Origin: JAJEFO01 sp965209045
Lineage (GTDB): Bacteria; Pseudomonadota; Alphaproteobacteria; Rhodobacterales; Rhodobacteraceae
NCBI GenBank assembly: GCA_965209045.1
Contig: CBDBPW010000001.1
Coordinates: 310,001-374,000, forward strand
Length of the DNA: 64,000 bases
Reading direction: 5' to 3'
The translations under genes were made by a program, and so were the position numbers. Shown here piece by piece: positions 8,850-17,460 of the stretch. The notes beneath the pieces were generated by a model. It searched no databases. It worked only from the letters and a program-made list of their open reading frames with translations, and had not been told where the DNA came from. Position 1 is the stretch's first letter, and the number at the start of each line of letters is the position of its first letter.

Positions 8850-9546
8850 CGTCACGCTGGGTACAAGCGCCCTCGCCGCAGAATGCTGGAGCCTCGACTT
8901 CGAGAACGTGCCGTTCACGGCCTGCGAGATCGACCAGGCGGAGGAGGACGTCCGGCTGTTTCTGAACGACGCCGACGACAGGCTCTTCGGCACCTTTGAG
9001 AACGTTGCGGCACATGTCGGTGCGCAAGGCCGCCAGCTGGTCGTTGCCATGAACGGCGGCATGTACCACCCGAACCGGAACCCGGTCGGCCTGTACATCG
9101 AGGACGGGATGGAACTCGCGCCCATCGTCACCAGTGAGGGGCCCGGAAACTTCGGGCTCCTTCCCAACGGCGTGCTCTGCCTGAACGACGGCTCCGCGGG
9201 CATTGCCGAATCCCGCAGCTTTGTCCGGTCCGGAACCACCTGCAGCTTCGCCACCCAGTCCGGCCCGTTGCTTGTCATTGACGGACAGCTTCATCCTCGC
9301 TTCCTTGCCGACTCGCCGTCCCGCTTCATCCGCAACGGAATCGGGGTGGCGGAAGACGGACGCATCGTGGTCGCGATCTCGGACCAGCCCGTCAACTTCC
9401 ACCGCTTTGCCCGGCTGTTCCGCGACGTGTTCAAGACCCCCGACGCGCTCTTTCTCGACGGCAAGGTCTCTCGCCTGTACGCGCCGATGATCGGGCGTCA
9501 CGACTTCGGCTTGCCCATGGGGCCGATCCTCGGCGTCACGAGGTAG
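8815..9546 (+). CDS. Secreted phosphodiester glycosidase (NAGPA-domain) family protein
   Basis: Predicted periplasmic protein of 243 residues with a signal peptide (MKTFAAILTLASVTLGTSALA). The mature part has the NAGPA-domain pattern: VVAMNGGMYHPNRNPVGLYIEDG, FGLLPNGVLCL, ATQSGPLLVIDG and ALFLDGKVSRLY. Relatives include human N-acetylglucosamine-1-phosphodiester glycosidase; the bacterial substrate is unknown. ATG 8815 is preferred over an upstream in-frame TTG because it begins the signal peptide. Its start overlaps the rbfA end, so it belongs to that transcript. Confidence 0.85.
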   Translation: MKTFAAILTLASVTLGTSALAAECWSLDFENVPFTACEIDQAEEDVRLFLNDADDRLFGTFENVAAHVGAQGRQLVVAMNGGMYHPNRNPVGLYIEDGMELAPIVTSEGPGNFGLLPNGVLCLNDGSAGIAESRSFVRSGTTCSFATQSGPLLVIDGQLHPRFLADSPSRFIRNGIGVAEDGRIVVAISDQPVNFHRFARLFRDVFKTPDALFLDGKVSRLYAPMIGRHDFGLPMGPILGVTR

Positions 9547-9630
9547 ACGCCGCTGCAACCGTGCCGCCGGGGCGGTTCCGTCGCGCGTGAGGCAGCGCGC
9601 GTTCAACACCCGCATGGGCGGCTCGGCACG

Positions 9631-9645
9631 ACCGCCCGGGGCGGT
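9631..9645. terminator. Short GC hairpin in the gap before truB
   Basis: ACCGCC-CGG-GGCGGT forms a perfect six-base-pair stem with a three-base loop, 85 bases after the glycosidase gene and 88 before truB. No T-tract follows, so termination is only a possibility. Confidence 0.25.
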
Positions 9646-9733
9646 GCACGGGCCTGCCTTCGTAGCGCATCGCATCGATTGACAGTCTCGCTCTTTCGGG
9701 GCTAGCACCCTTCCCTCTCGGAAAGGAACCCAG

Positions 9734-10639
9734 ATGGCACGGAGGAAGAAGGGGCGCAACATCTCCGGCTGGCTTCCGGTGGACAAGCCTCCCGGACCGA
9801 CGTCGACGGCCGTGGTCAACAAGATCCGATGGGCGCTCGATTCAAGGAAGGCCGGTCACGCGGGCACGCTCGACCCGGCGGCCTCCGGCCTGCTCGCGGT
9901 AGCTTTCGGCGAAGCCACGAAGACCATTCCCTATGTCACCGACGCTTCAAAGGCCTACAGGTTCACGATACGCCTTGGCCGGGCGACCGACACGGGCGAC
10001 GCGGAAGGCGAGGTCATCGCCACATCCGACGTGCGGCCTGACGACGAAGCATTGCTGGCCGCGCTGGCCGCGCTTGAAGGCGGCATCGAGCAGGTGCCGC
10101 CCGCATTCTCCGCGATCAAGATCGACGGGAAACGCGCGTATGACCGGGCCAGGGCCGGCGAGGACGTGCAGGTCGCGCCAAGACCCGTCCATGTCGAAAG
10201 CCTCAGCCTCGTCGATCGACCGGATTCCGAACATGTCACTCTGGAAATGGTCTGCGGCAAGGGAGTCTACGTGCGCTCCGTCGCGCGCGACCTCGGCCAC
10301 GCACTCGGCACCGAAGCACACGTTGTCCGGCTGCGCCGCACATGGTCAGGGCCCTTTCACGTCGATCAGGCCGTCGCGCTCGACCGGATCGAGGCGCTGG
10401 CACGGACCCCGGAGATCGATGCACTGATCCTCCCGCTCGAATCCGGCCTTGCGAACCTGGCGCAAGCCCAGGTCTCGGAGCAAGCGGTCGTCCGCATCCG
10501 CAACGGCTCTCCTGGGCAGGTCATCGCCACGGACGCCGCATTCGGCGAAAGGTGCTGGGCGGCGCATCGGGGAAGTCCGGTTGCCATCGGCACCTACTTG
10601 TCGGGCGAGTTTCATCCTGACCGCGTGTTCCGGTCATGA
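9734..10639 (+). CDS. truB: tRNA pseudouridine(55) synthase
   Basis: Makes pseudouridine 55 in the T-loop of tRNAs. The catalytic Asp lies in KAGHAGTLDPAASGLL (near residue 45), followed by the YRFTIRLGRATDTGDAEG segment, PPAFSAIKIDGKRAYDRAR and GVYVRSVARDLG, all diagnostic of TruB. The length of 301 residues is normal. GGAAAGGAACC precedes ATG 9734. The stop overlaps the start of the next gene (ATGA). Confidence 0.96.
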   Translation: MARRKKGRNISGWLPVDKPPGPTSTAVVNKIRWALDSRKAGHAGTLDPAASGLLAVAFGEATKTIPYVTDASKAYRFTIRLGRATDTGDAEGEVIATSDVRPDDEALLAALAALEGGIEQVPPAFSAIKIDGKRAYDRARAGEDVQVAPRPVHVESLSLVDRPDSEHVTLEMVCGKGVYVRSVARDLGHALGTEAHVVRLRRTWSGPFHVDQAVALDRIEALARTPEIDALILPLESGLANLAQAQVSEQAVVRIRNGSPGQVIATDAAFGERCWAAHRGSPVAIGTYLSGEFHPDRVFRS

Positions 10640-11199
10640 ATCTCGTAACGCGGCGCCACGAAGACGGGCGGCAGGTCAGCGAGGCGGTCTATTCGAAGTG
10701 CAGGAAGTACCGCTATTCGTTGACGCGCGTCTGGGACCACCACGACCGTCGTCTTCTCTACATCATGCTGAATCCTTCGACGGCAACCGAGCTTGCGAAC
10801 GATCCCACCATCGAGCGATGCGAGCGGCGCGCCCGCATGCTTGGCTACGGCGGGTTCCGGGTCTGCAACCTGTTTGCCTTCCGCGAAACCGATCCGCTGC
10901 AGCTCAAGCGGGCACCCACGCCTGAAGGGCCGGACAACACGGAACAGATTCTTGCCGCCATTGACTGGGCGGACGACATCCTGTGCGCCTGGGGCATTCA
11001 CGGGGCACATCGCAGACAGGGACGGTCGGTGCTCGAACTCCTCCTCGCGTCATCGAAGCCCGTGCTTGCCCTTGGCGTGACCGGTTCCGGACACCCCCGG
11101 CATCCACTCTATGTCCCCTACCGATCACGGCCCAAGCCTTGGCGCGAACACGCTGGTCGGGGACAGGGGGGTTCGTGGCAATCCGTTCCCTTGCGGTAA
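10636..11199 (+). CDS. DUF1643 domain-containing protein
   Basis: A 187-residue protein of the DUF1643 family, whose function is not established. Recognisable blocks are YRYSLTRVW, LLYIMLNPSTATELANDPTIERC (near residues 40-60), GFRVCNLFAFRETDP and GHPRHPLYVPY. The last 25 residues (basic, Gly/Arg-rich) run past the normal family end. ATG overlaps the truB stop by four bases, so translation is probably coupled to truB. Confidence 0.85.
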   Translation: MNLVTRRHEDGRQVSEAVYSKCRKYRYSLTRVWDHHDRRLLYIMLNPSTATELANDPTIERCERRARMLGYGGFRVCNLFAFRETDPLQLKRAPTPEGPDNTEQILAAIDWADDILCAWGIHGAHRRQGRSVLELLLASSKPVLALGVTGSGHPRHPLYVPYRSRPKPWREHAGRGQGGSWQSVPLR

Positions 11200-11357
11200 G
11201 GCCGGACACGCGACTGATTCCTGGGCGGCTTGGCGAGTGCTGCGTCGAAGATTCCTCTTTTCATCCACCGTGGCGCCGACTATATGCGCGCATCCGACCT
11301 CCACGGGCCCTGCTGGACGACATCCCGGCTTGCGCCATGACCCGAAAGGAGACCCCG

Positions 11358-11627
11358 ATGTCGATCACCGCTGAAGAGAAGGCACGTGTCATCAAGGAAT
11401 ATGGCACGAAAGAGGGCGACACCGGATCGCCCGAAGTGCAGGTTGCCATCCTTTCGTCCCGGATCACGACCCTGACCGAGCATTTCAAGACCCACAAGAA
11501 GGACAACCATTCGCGCCGCGGCCTCCTGAAACTTGTCGCGCAGCGCCGAAGGCTTCTGGACTACGTGAAGCGCAAGGAAGAGTCGCGCTACCAGGATCTC
11601 ATCCAGCGACTTGGCCTGCGCCGCTGA
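11358..11627 (+). CDS. rpsO: Small ribosomal subunit protein uS15
   Basis: An 89-residue ribosomal protein that binds 16S rRNA and helps shape the central domain of the 30S subunit. The sequence is canonical: GDTGSPEVQVAILSSRI, then HFKTHKKDNHSRRGLLKLV, then RRRLLDYVKRK. AAAGGAG lies seven bases before ATG 11358. In most Proteobacteria pnp follows directly; here pnp begins about 14 kb later. Confidence 0.98.
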   Translation: MSITAEEKARVIKEYGTKEGDTGSPEVQVAILSSRITTLTEHFKTHKKDNHSRRGLLKLVAQRRRLLDYVKRKEESRYQDLIQRLGLRR

Positions 11628-11797
11628 CGCGCCGCTGCAGCACGGCATTGACGGCATCGGCAGGCAAGGGAGCGGCACGACATTCGCCATGCATGGCCCG
11701 CCGTGAACCGGGGCATGCAATTTCGCCCGGATACCTGGCAATCTGGATCCAATCCAGGAGGCCGTTCAGACGACGCTCAGCCGGCAAGCGCCTGACA

Positions 11798-12210
11798 GTG
11801 ACCCGCCTCGACTTCCGGGTGCCGCTTGACACGGTCTGTTTCATCATCGCCAAGTCGCGAGACTTCGATGTCAAGACGGCATCTTCCGACCCGATGCATC
11901 GCCGCTGGACGATGACGACATCGATGCTGCTGTCCTTGAGGACCGGCCATCGGATCCCGTTGAAGCCGAATTGAAGTCCTTCATCTCGGATCTGTCGGAC
12001 GGCGCCCAGGTCGATCTCGTCGCGATCATGTGGATGGGGCGCGCCGAAGGCCCGGACAGCTGGACCGAGGCGAAGGAACTGGCATTCAGCCAGCAAAACG
12101 ATCGCACGGCGGAGTATCTCGTCGGAACGCCGCCAATGCCCGACCACCTGAAGGAAGGCCTTGCCGCCATCGGGCGAAGCTGCAGCGAATACGAGGAAGA
12201 CATCGTCTGA
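11798..12210 (+). pseudogene. DUF3775 family gene interrupted by a one-base frameshift
   Basis: The first frame, from GTG 11798, gives VTRLDFRVPLDTVCFIIAKS then RDFDVKTASSDP. The rest of the family sequence continues in the -1 frame as DASPLDDDDIDAAVLED, then VDLVAIMWMGR, then RTAEYLVGTPPMPDHLKEGL. One extra C in the CCC run at about 11889-11892 would restore a single frame of about 137 residues, the usual DUF3775 length. Function unknown. It may be a real lesion or a homopolymer base-call error. It is convergent with the following gene, with three bases between the stops. Confidence 0.75.
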
Positions 12211-12220
12211 ATGTCAGACG
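12204..12220. terminator. Palindrome spanning two convergent stop codons
   Basis: CGTCTGA-ATG-TCAGACG is a perfect seven-base-pair inverted repeat with a three-base loop. Each arm contains the stop codon of one gene (DUF3775 on plus, TauD-like on minus). It may act as a shared bidirectional terminator, though there is no T-tract and the loop is short. Confidence 0.3.
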
Positions 12221-13266
12221 TCGATCGGGGCGTGGAGCCTTGTCCCCGGGGTCACGATTCCGCCGCGATCGCCGATCTTGATCGAGCCGTAGCGCTGGGC
12301 GAAAACGGGCGGCAATGGGCGATCGCCCGGCATGCTCAGCCAAAGCCGCAGCAGGTGTCGCCTCCTCTCCGGTTCCGGCCAGTCCAGGAAGCCGGTTCGG
12401 TCGTGAAGCTGGCCGTGGTTGTAGACAAACTGCATGTCGCCGGGCCGCAGCCGCATCGAGAGGTGAAGATCCGGATCGTTCGCCAGCCTGTCGAACATGT
12501 CCAGCGCCTCCACATGTTCCGGCGTCAGGCTCATCGAGTCCGGGAACCTGCTGGCGCTGTCGATGTATTGCCGCTGGTAGTAGACCGTCAGATGGCCTTC
12601 ATGCCAGGACAGGGGCGGGATCTCGGTATAGGGCTTCATCCCGGCCGGAACCTCGCCCCGACGATCCGTCGCGACGGGGTCGAAGAGCAAGGCCAGCAGA
12701 TCAGGCCGCGCCTCCAGCATCCTGTTGTAGATCGCTTCGGCGCTCACAAGAAGGCTGTCGCCCCCCTCCCTGGCTTCGCGCAGGCAAAGGAGCCCCACGA
12801 CGTCCGCACTGTCGGTATGGAACGTCTGCCGCGCGCTGGTCTGGTAGATCCGGCTGTTCGGGTCATCCGGATTCGCCCCGAGGTCGCGCACGTGACCGAG
12901 AACATGCCCTTGCGCGTTTTGCGACCGTGCCTTGCCCAAGTGCGCGCCGATCCCGCAGAAGATCGTTGCGGCAAGGCGCTGGTCGTAGCCTGCAACCGGC
13001 AGGCCCCTGATCACCTCGAAGCCGCGGCCATTCAAGAGGGTCTCCCGAAGTTGCGCAAGGCGCCCGGAGAACTGCGGCAAGGGGAAGTCTTCCGCCGTGG
13101 TCTCTCCAGGGTCGCCGCCGGCGGAAAGGAATCGCCGCGCCACGGCCTCGATCTCGTCCACCTGATCCTCGGTCAGCGTGACGACCCAGTCGGTGCGGTC
13201 ACGCATCTCGCGGCCGGTCCACGCCGAGGGGCCGGAAAAGGCGGGAGGCAATCGGTCCAGGTCCAT
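12214..13266 (-). CDS. TauD/TfdA-family Fe(II)/2-oxoglutarate-dependent dioxygenase
   Basis: A 350-residue non-haem iron oxygenase. The iron facial triad is FHTDS (His150, Asp152) with a distal His in YNHGQLHDRTGF (about His288). The 2-oxoglutarate-binding Arg is in RHLLRLWLSMP. The N-terminal 70 residues precede the double-stranded beta-helix. Family members hydroxylate or desulfonate small molecules; the substrate cannot be read from sequence. Start 13266 (MDLDRLPPAFSG) is chosen over an upstream ORF extension lacking homology. It lies at the edge of the sulfo-sugar-like cluster, 217 bases from it, so membership is plausible, not certain. Confidence 0.85.
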   Translation of the reverse strand: MDLDRLPPAFSGPSAWTGREMRDRTDWVVTLTEDQVDEIEAVARRFLSAGGDPGETTAEDFPLPQFSGRLAQLRETLLNGRGFEVIRGLPVAGYDQRLAATIFCGIGAHLGKARSQNAQGHVLGHVRDLGANPDDPNSRIYQTSARQTFHTDSADVVGLLCLREAREGGDSLLVSAEAIYNRMLEARPDLLALLFDPVATDRRGEVPAGMKPYTEIPPLSWHEGHLTVYYQRQYIDSASRFPDSMSLTPEHVEALDMFDRLANDPDLHLSMRLRPGDMQFVYNHGQLHDRTGFLDWPEPERRRHLLRLWLSMPGDRPLPPVFAQRYGSIKIGDRGGIVTPGTRLHAPIDV

Positions 13267-13483
13267 GCCCAATACCTGACAAGTCGCTCCGGCTAACGCA
13301 ACGATGCATTGCCGCAACCGATGTCGCAGTGCAGCGAACTGGCAGTGCAAGACAGACCAGAAAATCCAAGGCGAGGAAGCGTTCGGCAATTTGCCGCATC
13401 TCGAAGCCCAGGCAAACTTTTCACTGCCAAGGAAATCCGGCCTTTCGAGCTGCATTCATGCATCTCCCTGGGTGTCCGTCCAC

Positions 13484-14401
13484 CTATGCGAGCCGGTCAA
13501 GCACGTGATCCGCGATCATGGCGCTGACGCGGGCATTGCTGTCTTGGGTGACGCCGGCGATATGCGGCGTCAGGACCAGATTGTGAATTCCTGCGAAGAT
13601 CTGAGCTGCGTCCTGTGTCAAGGGCTCGGTCTCAAACACGTCGAGGGCCGCGCCCGCGATCCGGCCTTGATGCAGGGCCTCGGCCAGCGCGGCATCGTCG
13701 ACCACGCCGCCTCGAGCGGCATTGATCACCACGGCACCGGTCTTCATCCGTGCCAGCCGGTCCGCGTTGATCAAATGACGGGTCTGGTCCGTCAGCGGGA
13801 CGTGAAGGCTGATCACGTCCGCCTGTTCCATGATTTCGTCCAACTTGGCCGATCGAGCGACCTGCCATGCGGGGTGTCCAGGCGGGAGCATCGGGTCGAA
13901 GGCCATGGCCTGCATGCCCAGCGCCCGCGCAAGTCGCGCGGTCTCTTGCCCGTTGGCACCAAAGCCGATCAGCCCCAGCCGCCGCCCCGATGCCTCGCGC
14001 CCCGAGCAATCTGCGCGCGGCCAGTCGCCGACCAACATGCGCGCGTTCGCCTGGTATGCGCCCCTGAGCAGAACCAGCGCATTCGTAACTACGTATTCGG
14101 CCACGGACAGGGTGTTGGCGCCGATGGCCGGGATCACCTCGACACCCTGCGCCGTGCAGGCATCAAGGTCGACATTGTCGAGCCCCACGCCCAGCCGTCC
14201 GACGACTTTCAACTTCGACGCCGCGGCCAGGAGCAAGGCGGTGACCTGGGTGCGGTTGCGCACGATCAACGCCTGGATGCCACCCACCCGGGAGGCCAGT
14301 TCCTCTGGCCGGTCCGCCAGCTGAGGGGCGTAGCTGGTCGGATGCGCCGCCTTCAGCCGCTCCACCGCCGCTTCATCCATGAACTCGGTGATCAGGATCA
14401 T
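13484..14401 (-). CDS. D-isomer-type 2-hydroxyacid dehydrogenase, (S)-sulfolactate dehydrogenase-like
   Basis: NAD-dependent 2-hydroxyacid dehydrogenase of 305 residues, with the PhoDH-type Rossmann motif LGLIGFGANGQETA. Its catalytic residues are Arg in NAARGGVVD, Glu in DVFETEPL and His in LTPHIAGVT. The N-terminus ILITEFMDEAAVERL, then VRNRTQV and KVVGRLGVGLDN, resembles SlcC, which oxidises (S)-sulfolactate to sulfopyruvate; this is from memory of that family, not a search. ATG 14401 overlaps the aldehyde dehydrogenase stop (ATGA). Phosphoglycerate or another 2-hydroxyacid remains possible. Confidence 0.8.
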   Translation of the reverse strand: MILITEFMDEAAVERLKAAHPTSYAPQLADRPEELASRVGGIQALIVRNRTQVTALLLAAASKLKVVGRLGVGLDNVDLDACTAQGVEVIPAIGANTLSVAEYVVTNALVLLRGAYQANARMLVGDWPRADCSGREASGRRLGLIGFGANGQETARLARALGMQAMAFDPMLPPGHPAWQVARSAKLDEIMEQADVISLHVPLTDQTRHLINADRLARMKTGAVVINAARGGVVDDAALAEALHQGRIAGAALDVFETEPLTQDAAQIFAGIHNLVLTPHIAGVTQDSNARVSAMIADHVLDRLA

Positions 14402-15852
14402 GCGGTCAGCCCGGCGACGCACATGTATTTTGTTTCGAGATAGTCTTCGAGACCCTGGCTGCCGCCTTCCTTGCCCATGCCGCTTTGCTTCAATCCGCCA
14501 AAGGGCGCCTCGACGGTGGTGATCAACCCGGCATTGACGCCGATCAGCCCGTAGTCCAGCCCTTCGTTCAACCGGAACGCCCGACCAAGGTCGCGTGTGT
14601 AGGCATACGCGGCGAGCCCGTACTCGGTGGCGTTGGCGGCTGCCATGGCCTCTTCTTCGCTATCGAACCGGAACACCGCTGCAAGCGGTCCGAAGATCTC
14701 CTCGGTGGCAAAGCGCATGTCCTGCGTTGCGTTGGCAATCGTCGTCGGCTCAAAAAACGTGCCGCCAATGCCATGGCGTCGCCCGCCTTGGACGATGGTG
14801 CCGCCTTTCCCGGTCGCGTCGGCGATCAGCTCTTCAACCTTCCGGACCGCGGCTTCGTCGATCAGCGGCCCCTGCGTGACGCCCTCTTCGACACCGTTGC
14901 CCACGACAAGGGCGGCGGTTGCGGCTCTCAGCTTGGAGACAAAGGCATCGTACACCCCTGCCTGCACATAGAACCGGTTGGTGCATACGCATGTCTGACC
15001 TGCGTTGCGGTACTTGGCAATCATCGCACCCTCGACGGCCGCGTCGAGATCGGCATCGTCAAACACCAGGAACGGCGCGTTGCCGCCCAGTTCCATCGAC
15101 ACTTTCTTTACGGTGCCAGCCGACTGCCGGATGAGTGTCCTGCCGACCTCGGTCGAGCCGGTAAAGGTGACCTTGCGCACCGTCGGGCTGTCCATGATCG
15201 CCCCGCCAATGGCGCGGGCGGAACCGGTCAGGACATTCACCACGCCAGCGGGAAAGCCCACGTCCTGGCACAGCTTGCCCCACGCCAGGCCGGAATACGG
15301 GGTCGCTGTAGCCGGCTTGGCCACGACCGTGCAGCCAGCAGCCAGCGCAGGACCAAGCTTGCGGGCGAGCATGGAAGACGGGAAATTCCAAGGCGTGATC
15401 GCTCCGACGACACCCACGGGATGGCGCGTCACCAGGAGCTGCCGGTCGCGCGTTGGCGACGGCACGATCTCGCCCTTGGCACGTCGGATCTCCTCGGCGA
15501 ACCAGCGAATGTAGGCTGCGCCTATTGCAATCTCGCCGCGCGCTTCAGCCAGGGGCTTGCCCTGTTCCGAGGTCAGCAGGCGCGCCAGCGCCTCCTGGTT
15601 GTCCAGCAGCGCGTCATGCAGATCTTGAAGCAAGCGAACGCGCTGCGAAAGATCGCTGCGGGAATAGCTCTCAAATGCCCTGGCCGCAGCCATTATCGCG
15701 CGCCCTGTCTCTTCGGCCCCGCAATTCGGCACGGTCCCGATCACCTCGCCCGTCGCGGGGTTCGTCACGTCGATCGCCGAACCGTCTTCGGCACCTGTCC
15801 AGGCCCCGTCAATCAAGTTGGCCTCATGCAGCAAGCCGTTGAAATCGCTCAT
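14398..15852 (-). CDS. NAD(P)-dependent aldehyde dehydrogenase, succinate-semialdehyde/sulfolactaldehyde type
   Basis: GabD-type ALDH of 484 residues. Key blocks are TPWNFPSSMLARKLGPALAA (cofactor), FTGSTEVGR, the general-base Glu in MELGGNAPFLVF, and the nucleophile Cys in NAGQTCVCTNR. Nearest relatives in general annotation are succinate-semialdehyde dehydrogenases; sulfolactaldehyde dehydrogenases belong to the same group. ATG 15852 follows AAAGGAG with normal spacing. Its start overlaps the stop of a small upstream ORF, and its stop overlaps the next gene. In this cluster oxidation of a C3 aldehyde to a 2-hydroxyacid fits well, but that is inference. Confidence 0.85.
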   Translation of the reverse strand: MSDFNGLLHEANLIDGAWTGAEDGSAIDVTNPATGEVIGTVPNCGAEETGRAIMAAARAFESYSRSDLSQRVRLLQDLHDALLDNQEALARLLTSEQGKPLAEARGEIAIGAAYIRWFAEEIRRAKGEIVPSPTRDRQLLVTRHPVGVVGAITPWNFPSSMLARKLGPALAAGCTVVAKPATATPYSGLAWGKLCQDVGFPAGVVNVLTGSARAIGGAIMDSPTVRKVTFTGSTEVGRTLIRQSAGTVKKVSMELGGNAPFLVFDDADLDAAVEGAMIAKYRNAGQTCVCTNRFYVQAGVYDAFVSKLRAATAALVVGNGVEEGVTQGPLIDEAAVRKVEELIADATGKGGTIVQGGRRHGIGGTFFEPTTIANATQDMRFATEEIFGPLAAVFRFDSEEEAMAAANATEYGLAAYAYTRDLGRAFRLNEGLDYGLIGVNAGLITTVEAPFGGLKQSGMGKEGGSQGLEDYLETKYMCVAGLTA

Positions 15853-16075
15853 GTCGTCTCCTTTGGATAGATGGATTCCGTGCGCAGGCGGCACGTGTTG
15901 CCGGGGCGCCACATTGGCGGGGCAATGCCCTCGTCACGGATTGCGTCAGGCCAGGTCCACGGCTCGATCGGTTTGCGTTCAAGTGCGCGCATGGGCAGGC
16001 CGCAAAGCCCCGGCATGTCAATGTCGGTCCAGGCGCCATCATTCCCGCACCGTTCAGACCGGTTTCGTTGCTCAT
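15849..16075 (-). pseudogene. Small coupled ORF of unknown function, apparently missing one base
   Basis: ATG 16075 lies immediately after the isomerase stop, and the frame that ends in TGA overlaps the aldehyde dehydrogenase ATG (ATGA). The two halves are one base out of register: MSNETGLNGAG, then NDGAWTDIDMPGLCGLPMRA and so on to CRLRTESIYPKETT. Adding one G to the GGG run near 16042 gives a clean 75-residue, Trp/Pro-rich protein. The downstream half alone is open from ATG MPGLCGL. I do not recognise a family. The coupled position argues for a real gene in this operon. Confidence 0.5.
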
Positions 16076-16076
16076 G

Positions 16077-17459
16077 TCAAAGCTCCAGAAGCGGCAGGCC
16101 CATAGCCCCCGCGACGCCCCGCAACGTCACGCGGTGATCGCCATAGGCCAGAGCCATATGGTGCTCCAGCCTCGACGCGATGATGTCTTCCAGCACCGCG
16201 CCAGCCTCGCGCTCGAACCGCACCACGCCAGAGGTGCCGGCAAACGCCAAGGGACGGCGCAGCATCTCGCCAAATCCCAGCACCATATGCGGACGACCCT
16301 TGGCCTGGCTGATCCGCAGAAAGGTGACGGGGCCGGGCTTGAGCGCGAACTGAAAGAGCAGCGGCTGCTTTCGGTTGGTGTGGATGGTCGCTTCGGCCGG
16401 ACCCTCAGGATCGCGCATCGAGAGCGGCGCCTGCCCGCAGTGCCAGACCACGCCGGTATCGTCGCGAACATCCATGTCGACCAGATCGGTCAGGAACACG
16501 GGCGATTGCGCCGCCTGCAAGAGGACCAATTGGGTCAGTGCACCGTAGACGTCGGCTTCGCAGGCGCAGGGCACGCGAGCCATGCCCATCATCGCGGCCG
16601 GCCCGCAAACCGCGCCACCATACTCCGTGAAGGTCTCGGGCCAGCACCGGATTGCAAAGGCGTCATATCGCCCCGCGCCGCGCAGGTCGTCCAGCCCGGC
16701 CTTCAGGCGCAGCGAGCGATCGAGTTCGCCCTGGTTCACTTCGTCCAGCCCGTCCAGCTGCCCGGCCACTTCGGCGCGAAGGGCGTTGGCGGTCTCGGAT
16801 GCGGTGTCACGGGCGGAGTCAAACAGGTCATCGAGGTCCATCGCATCGACTTCGACCCCGGCCAGAGACTTGAGCGAGTCGGGGTCATAAGCACAGGTGT
16901 CGAACCCGACGGGATGTTCGCCGATCCGGGCGATGCGTCGCCCCCGGATTGCCTCTGCAATGGCTTCGCCCTCGCGCGTTGCCGCTGGCACGGCACCCAA
17001 GGGCAGGTCCTTTGCCGGACGCGCACCACGAATCAGCAAGGTCAGATCTTCGCCGATCTCTCCCCTTGGATCGGCGAAGAGCCAGCCAAATTCCCGGTCG
17101 ATCAGACCCAGCGCGTGAGCGGCAAGGTTGAGCCCGCAGAAGGAATTGAGCCTGAGTCGCCCGCCGTTGCGCGGCTCTGGGATGGCCCAGATCGAAAGTG
17201 GCTGGTCAAGGCCCTCGCCGATCGCGACGGTCATCGAGGCATCGGTAAAGGTCACTTGAAGGATCAGCACCTGATCCACACGGGACGCCTGCAACTCGGC
17301 CATGCCCGCACGCGTGGCACGCTCGTCAAGCAGCAACTCTCGGGGGCCGATGATCTCGTGGCTCGTTGCATCCAGCGCCGACAGCATCGCGGCGAGGTTG
17401 TCTTCGGCAAAGGGAACGTCAAATGTCGGACGGCCTAGCGGGAGTATGCCGAGTCTCAT
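16077..17459 (-). CDS. L-fucose/L-arabinose isomerase-family sugar isomerase
   Basis: A 460-residue protein of the fucose/arabinose isomerase fold, which interconverts aldoses and ketoses with a divalent metal. The diagnostic core is AIRCWPETFTEYGG, then CEADVYGALTQL with the conserved Glu, then LVDMDV and VVWHCGQAP. MRLGILPLGRPTFDV starts at 17459 with GGGGG five bases upstream. I recall that some bacterial sulfoquinovose isomerases of transaldolase-type sulfoglycolysis belong to this superfamily. That, with the kinase and dehydrogenases beside it, suggests a sulfosugar substrate, but a normal or sulfated sugar is equally compatible with the fold. Confidence 0.78.
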   Translation of the reverse strand: MRLGILPLGRPTFDVPFAEDNLAAMLSALDATSHEIIGPRELLLDERATRAGMAELQASRVDQVLILQVTFTDASMTVAIGEGLDQPLSIWAIPEPRNGGRLRLNSFCGLNLAAHALGLIDREFGWLFADPRGEIGEDLTLLIRGARPAKDLPLGAVPAATREGEAIAEAIRGRRIARIGEHPVGFDTCAYDPDSLKSLAGVEVDAMDLDDLFDSARDTASETANALRAEVAGQLDGLDEVNQGELDRSLRLKAGLDDLRGAGRYDAFAIRCWPETFTEYGGAVCGPAAMMGMARVPCACEADVYGALTQLVLLQAAQSPVFLTDLVDMDVRDDTGVVWHCGQAPLSMRDPEGPAEATIHTNRKQPLLFQFALKPGPVTFLRISQAKGRPHMVLGFGEMLRRPLAFAGTSGVVRFEREAGAVLEDIIASRLEHHMALAYGDHRVTLRGVAGAMGLPLLEL

Positions 17460-17460
17460 C

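Noticed and set aside
8379..9822. Two overlapping minus-strand frames across rbfA and the glycosidase gene
   Set aside because: No homology, while both plus-strand genes have strong family motifs and good starts.
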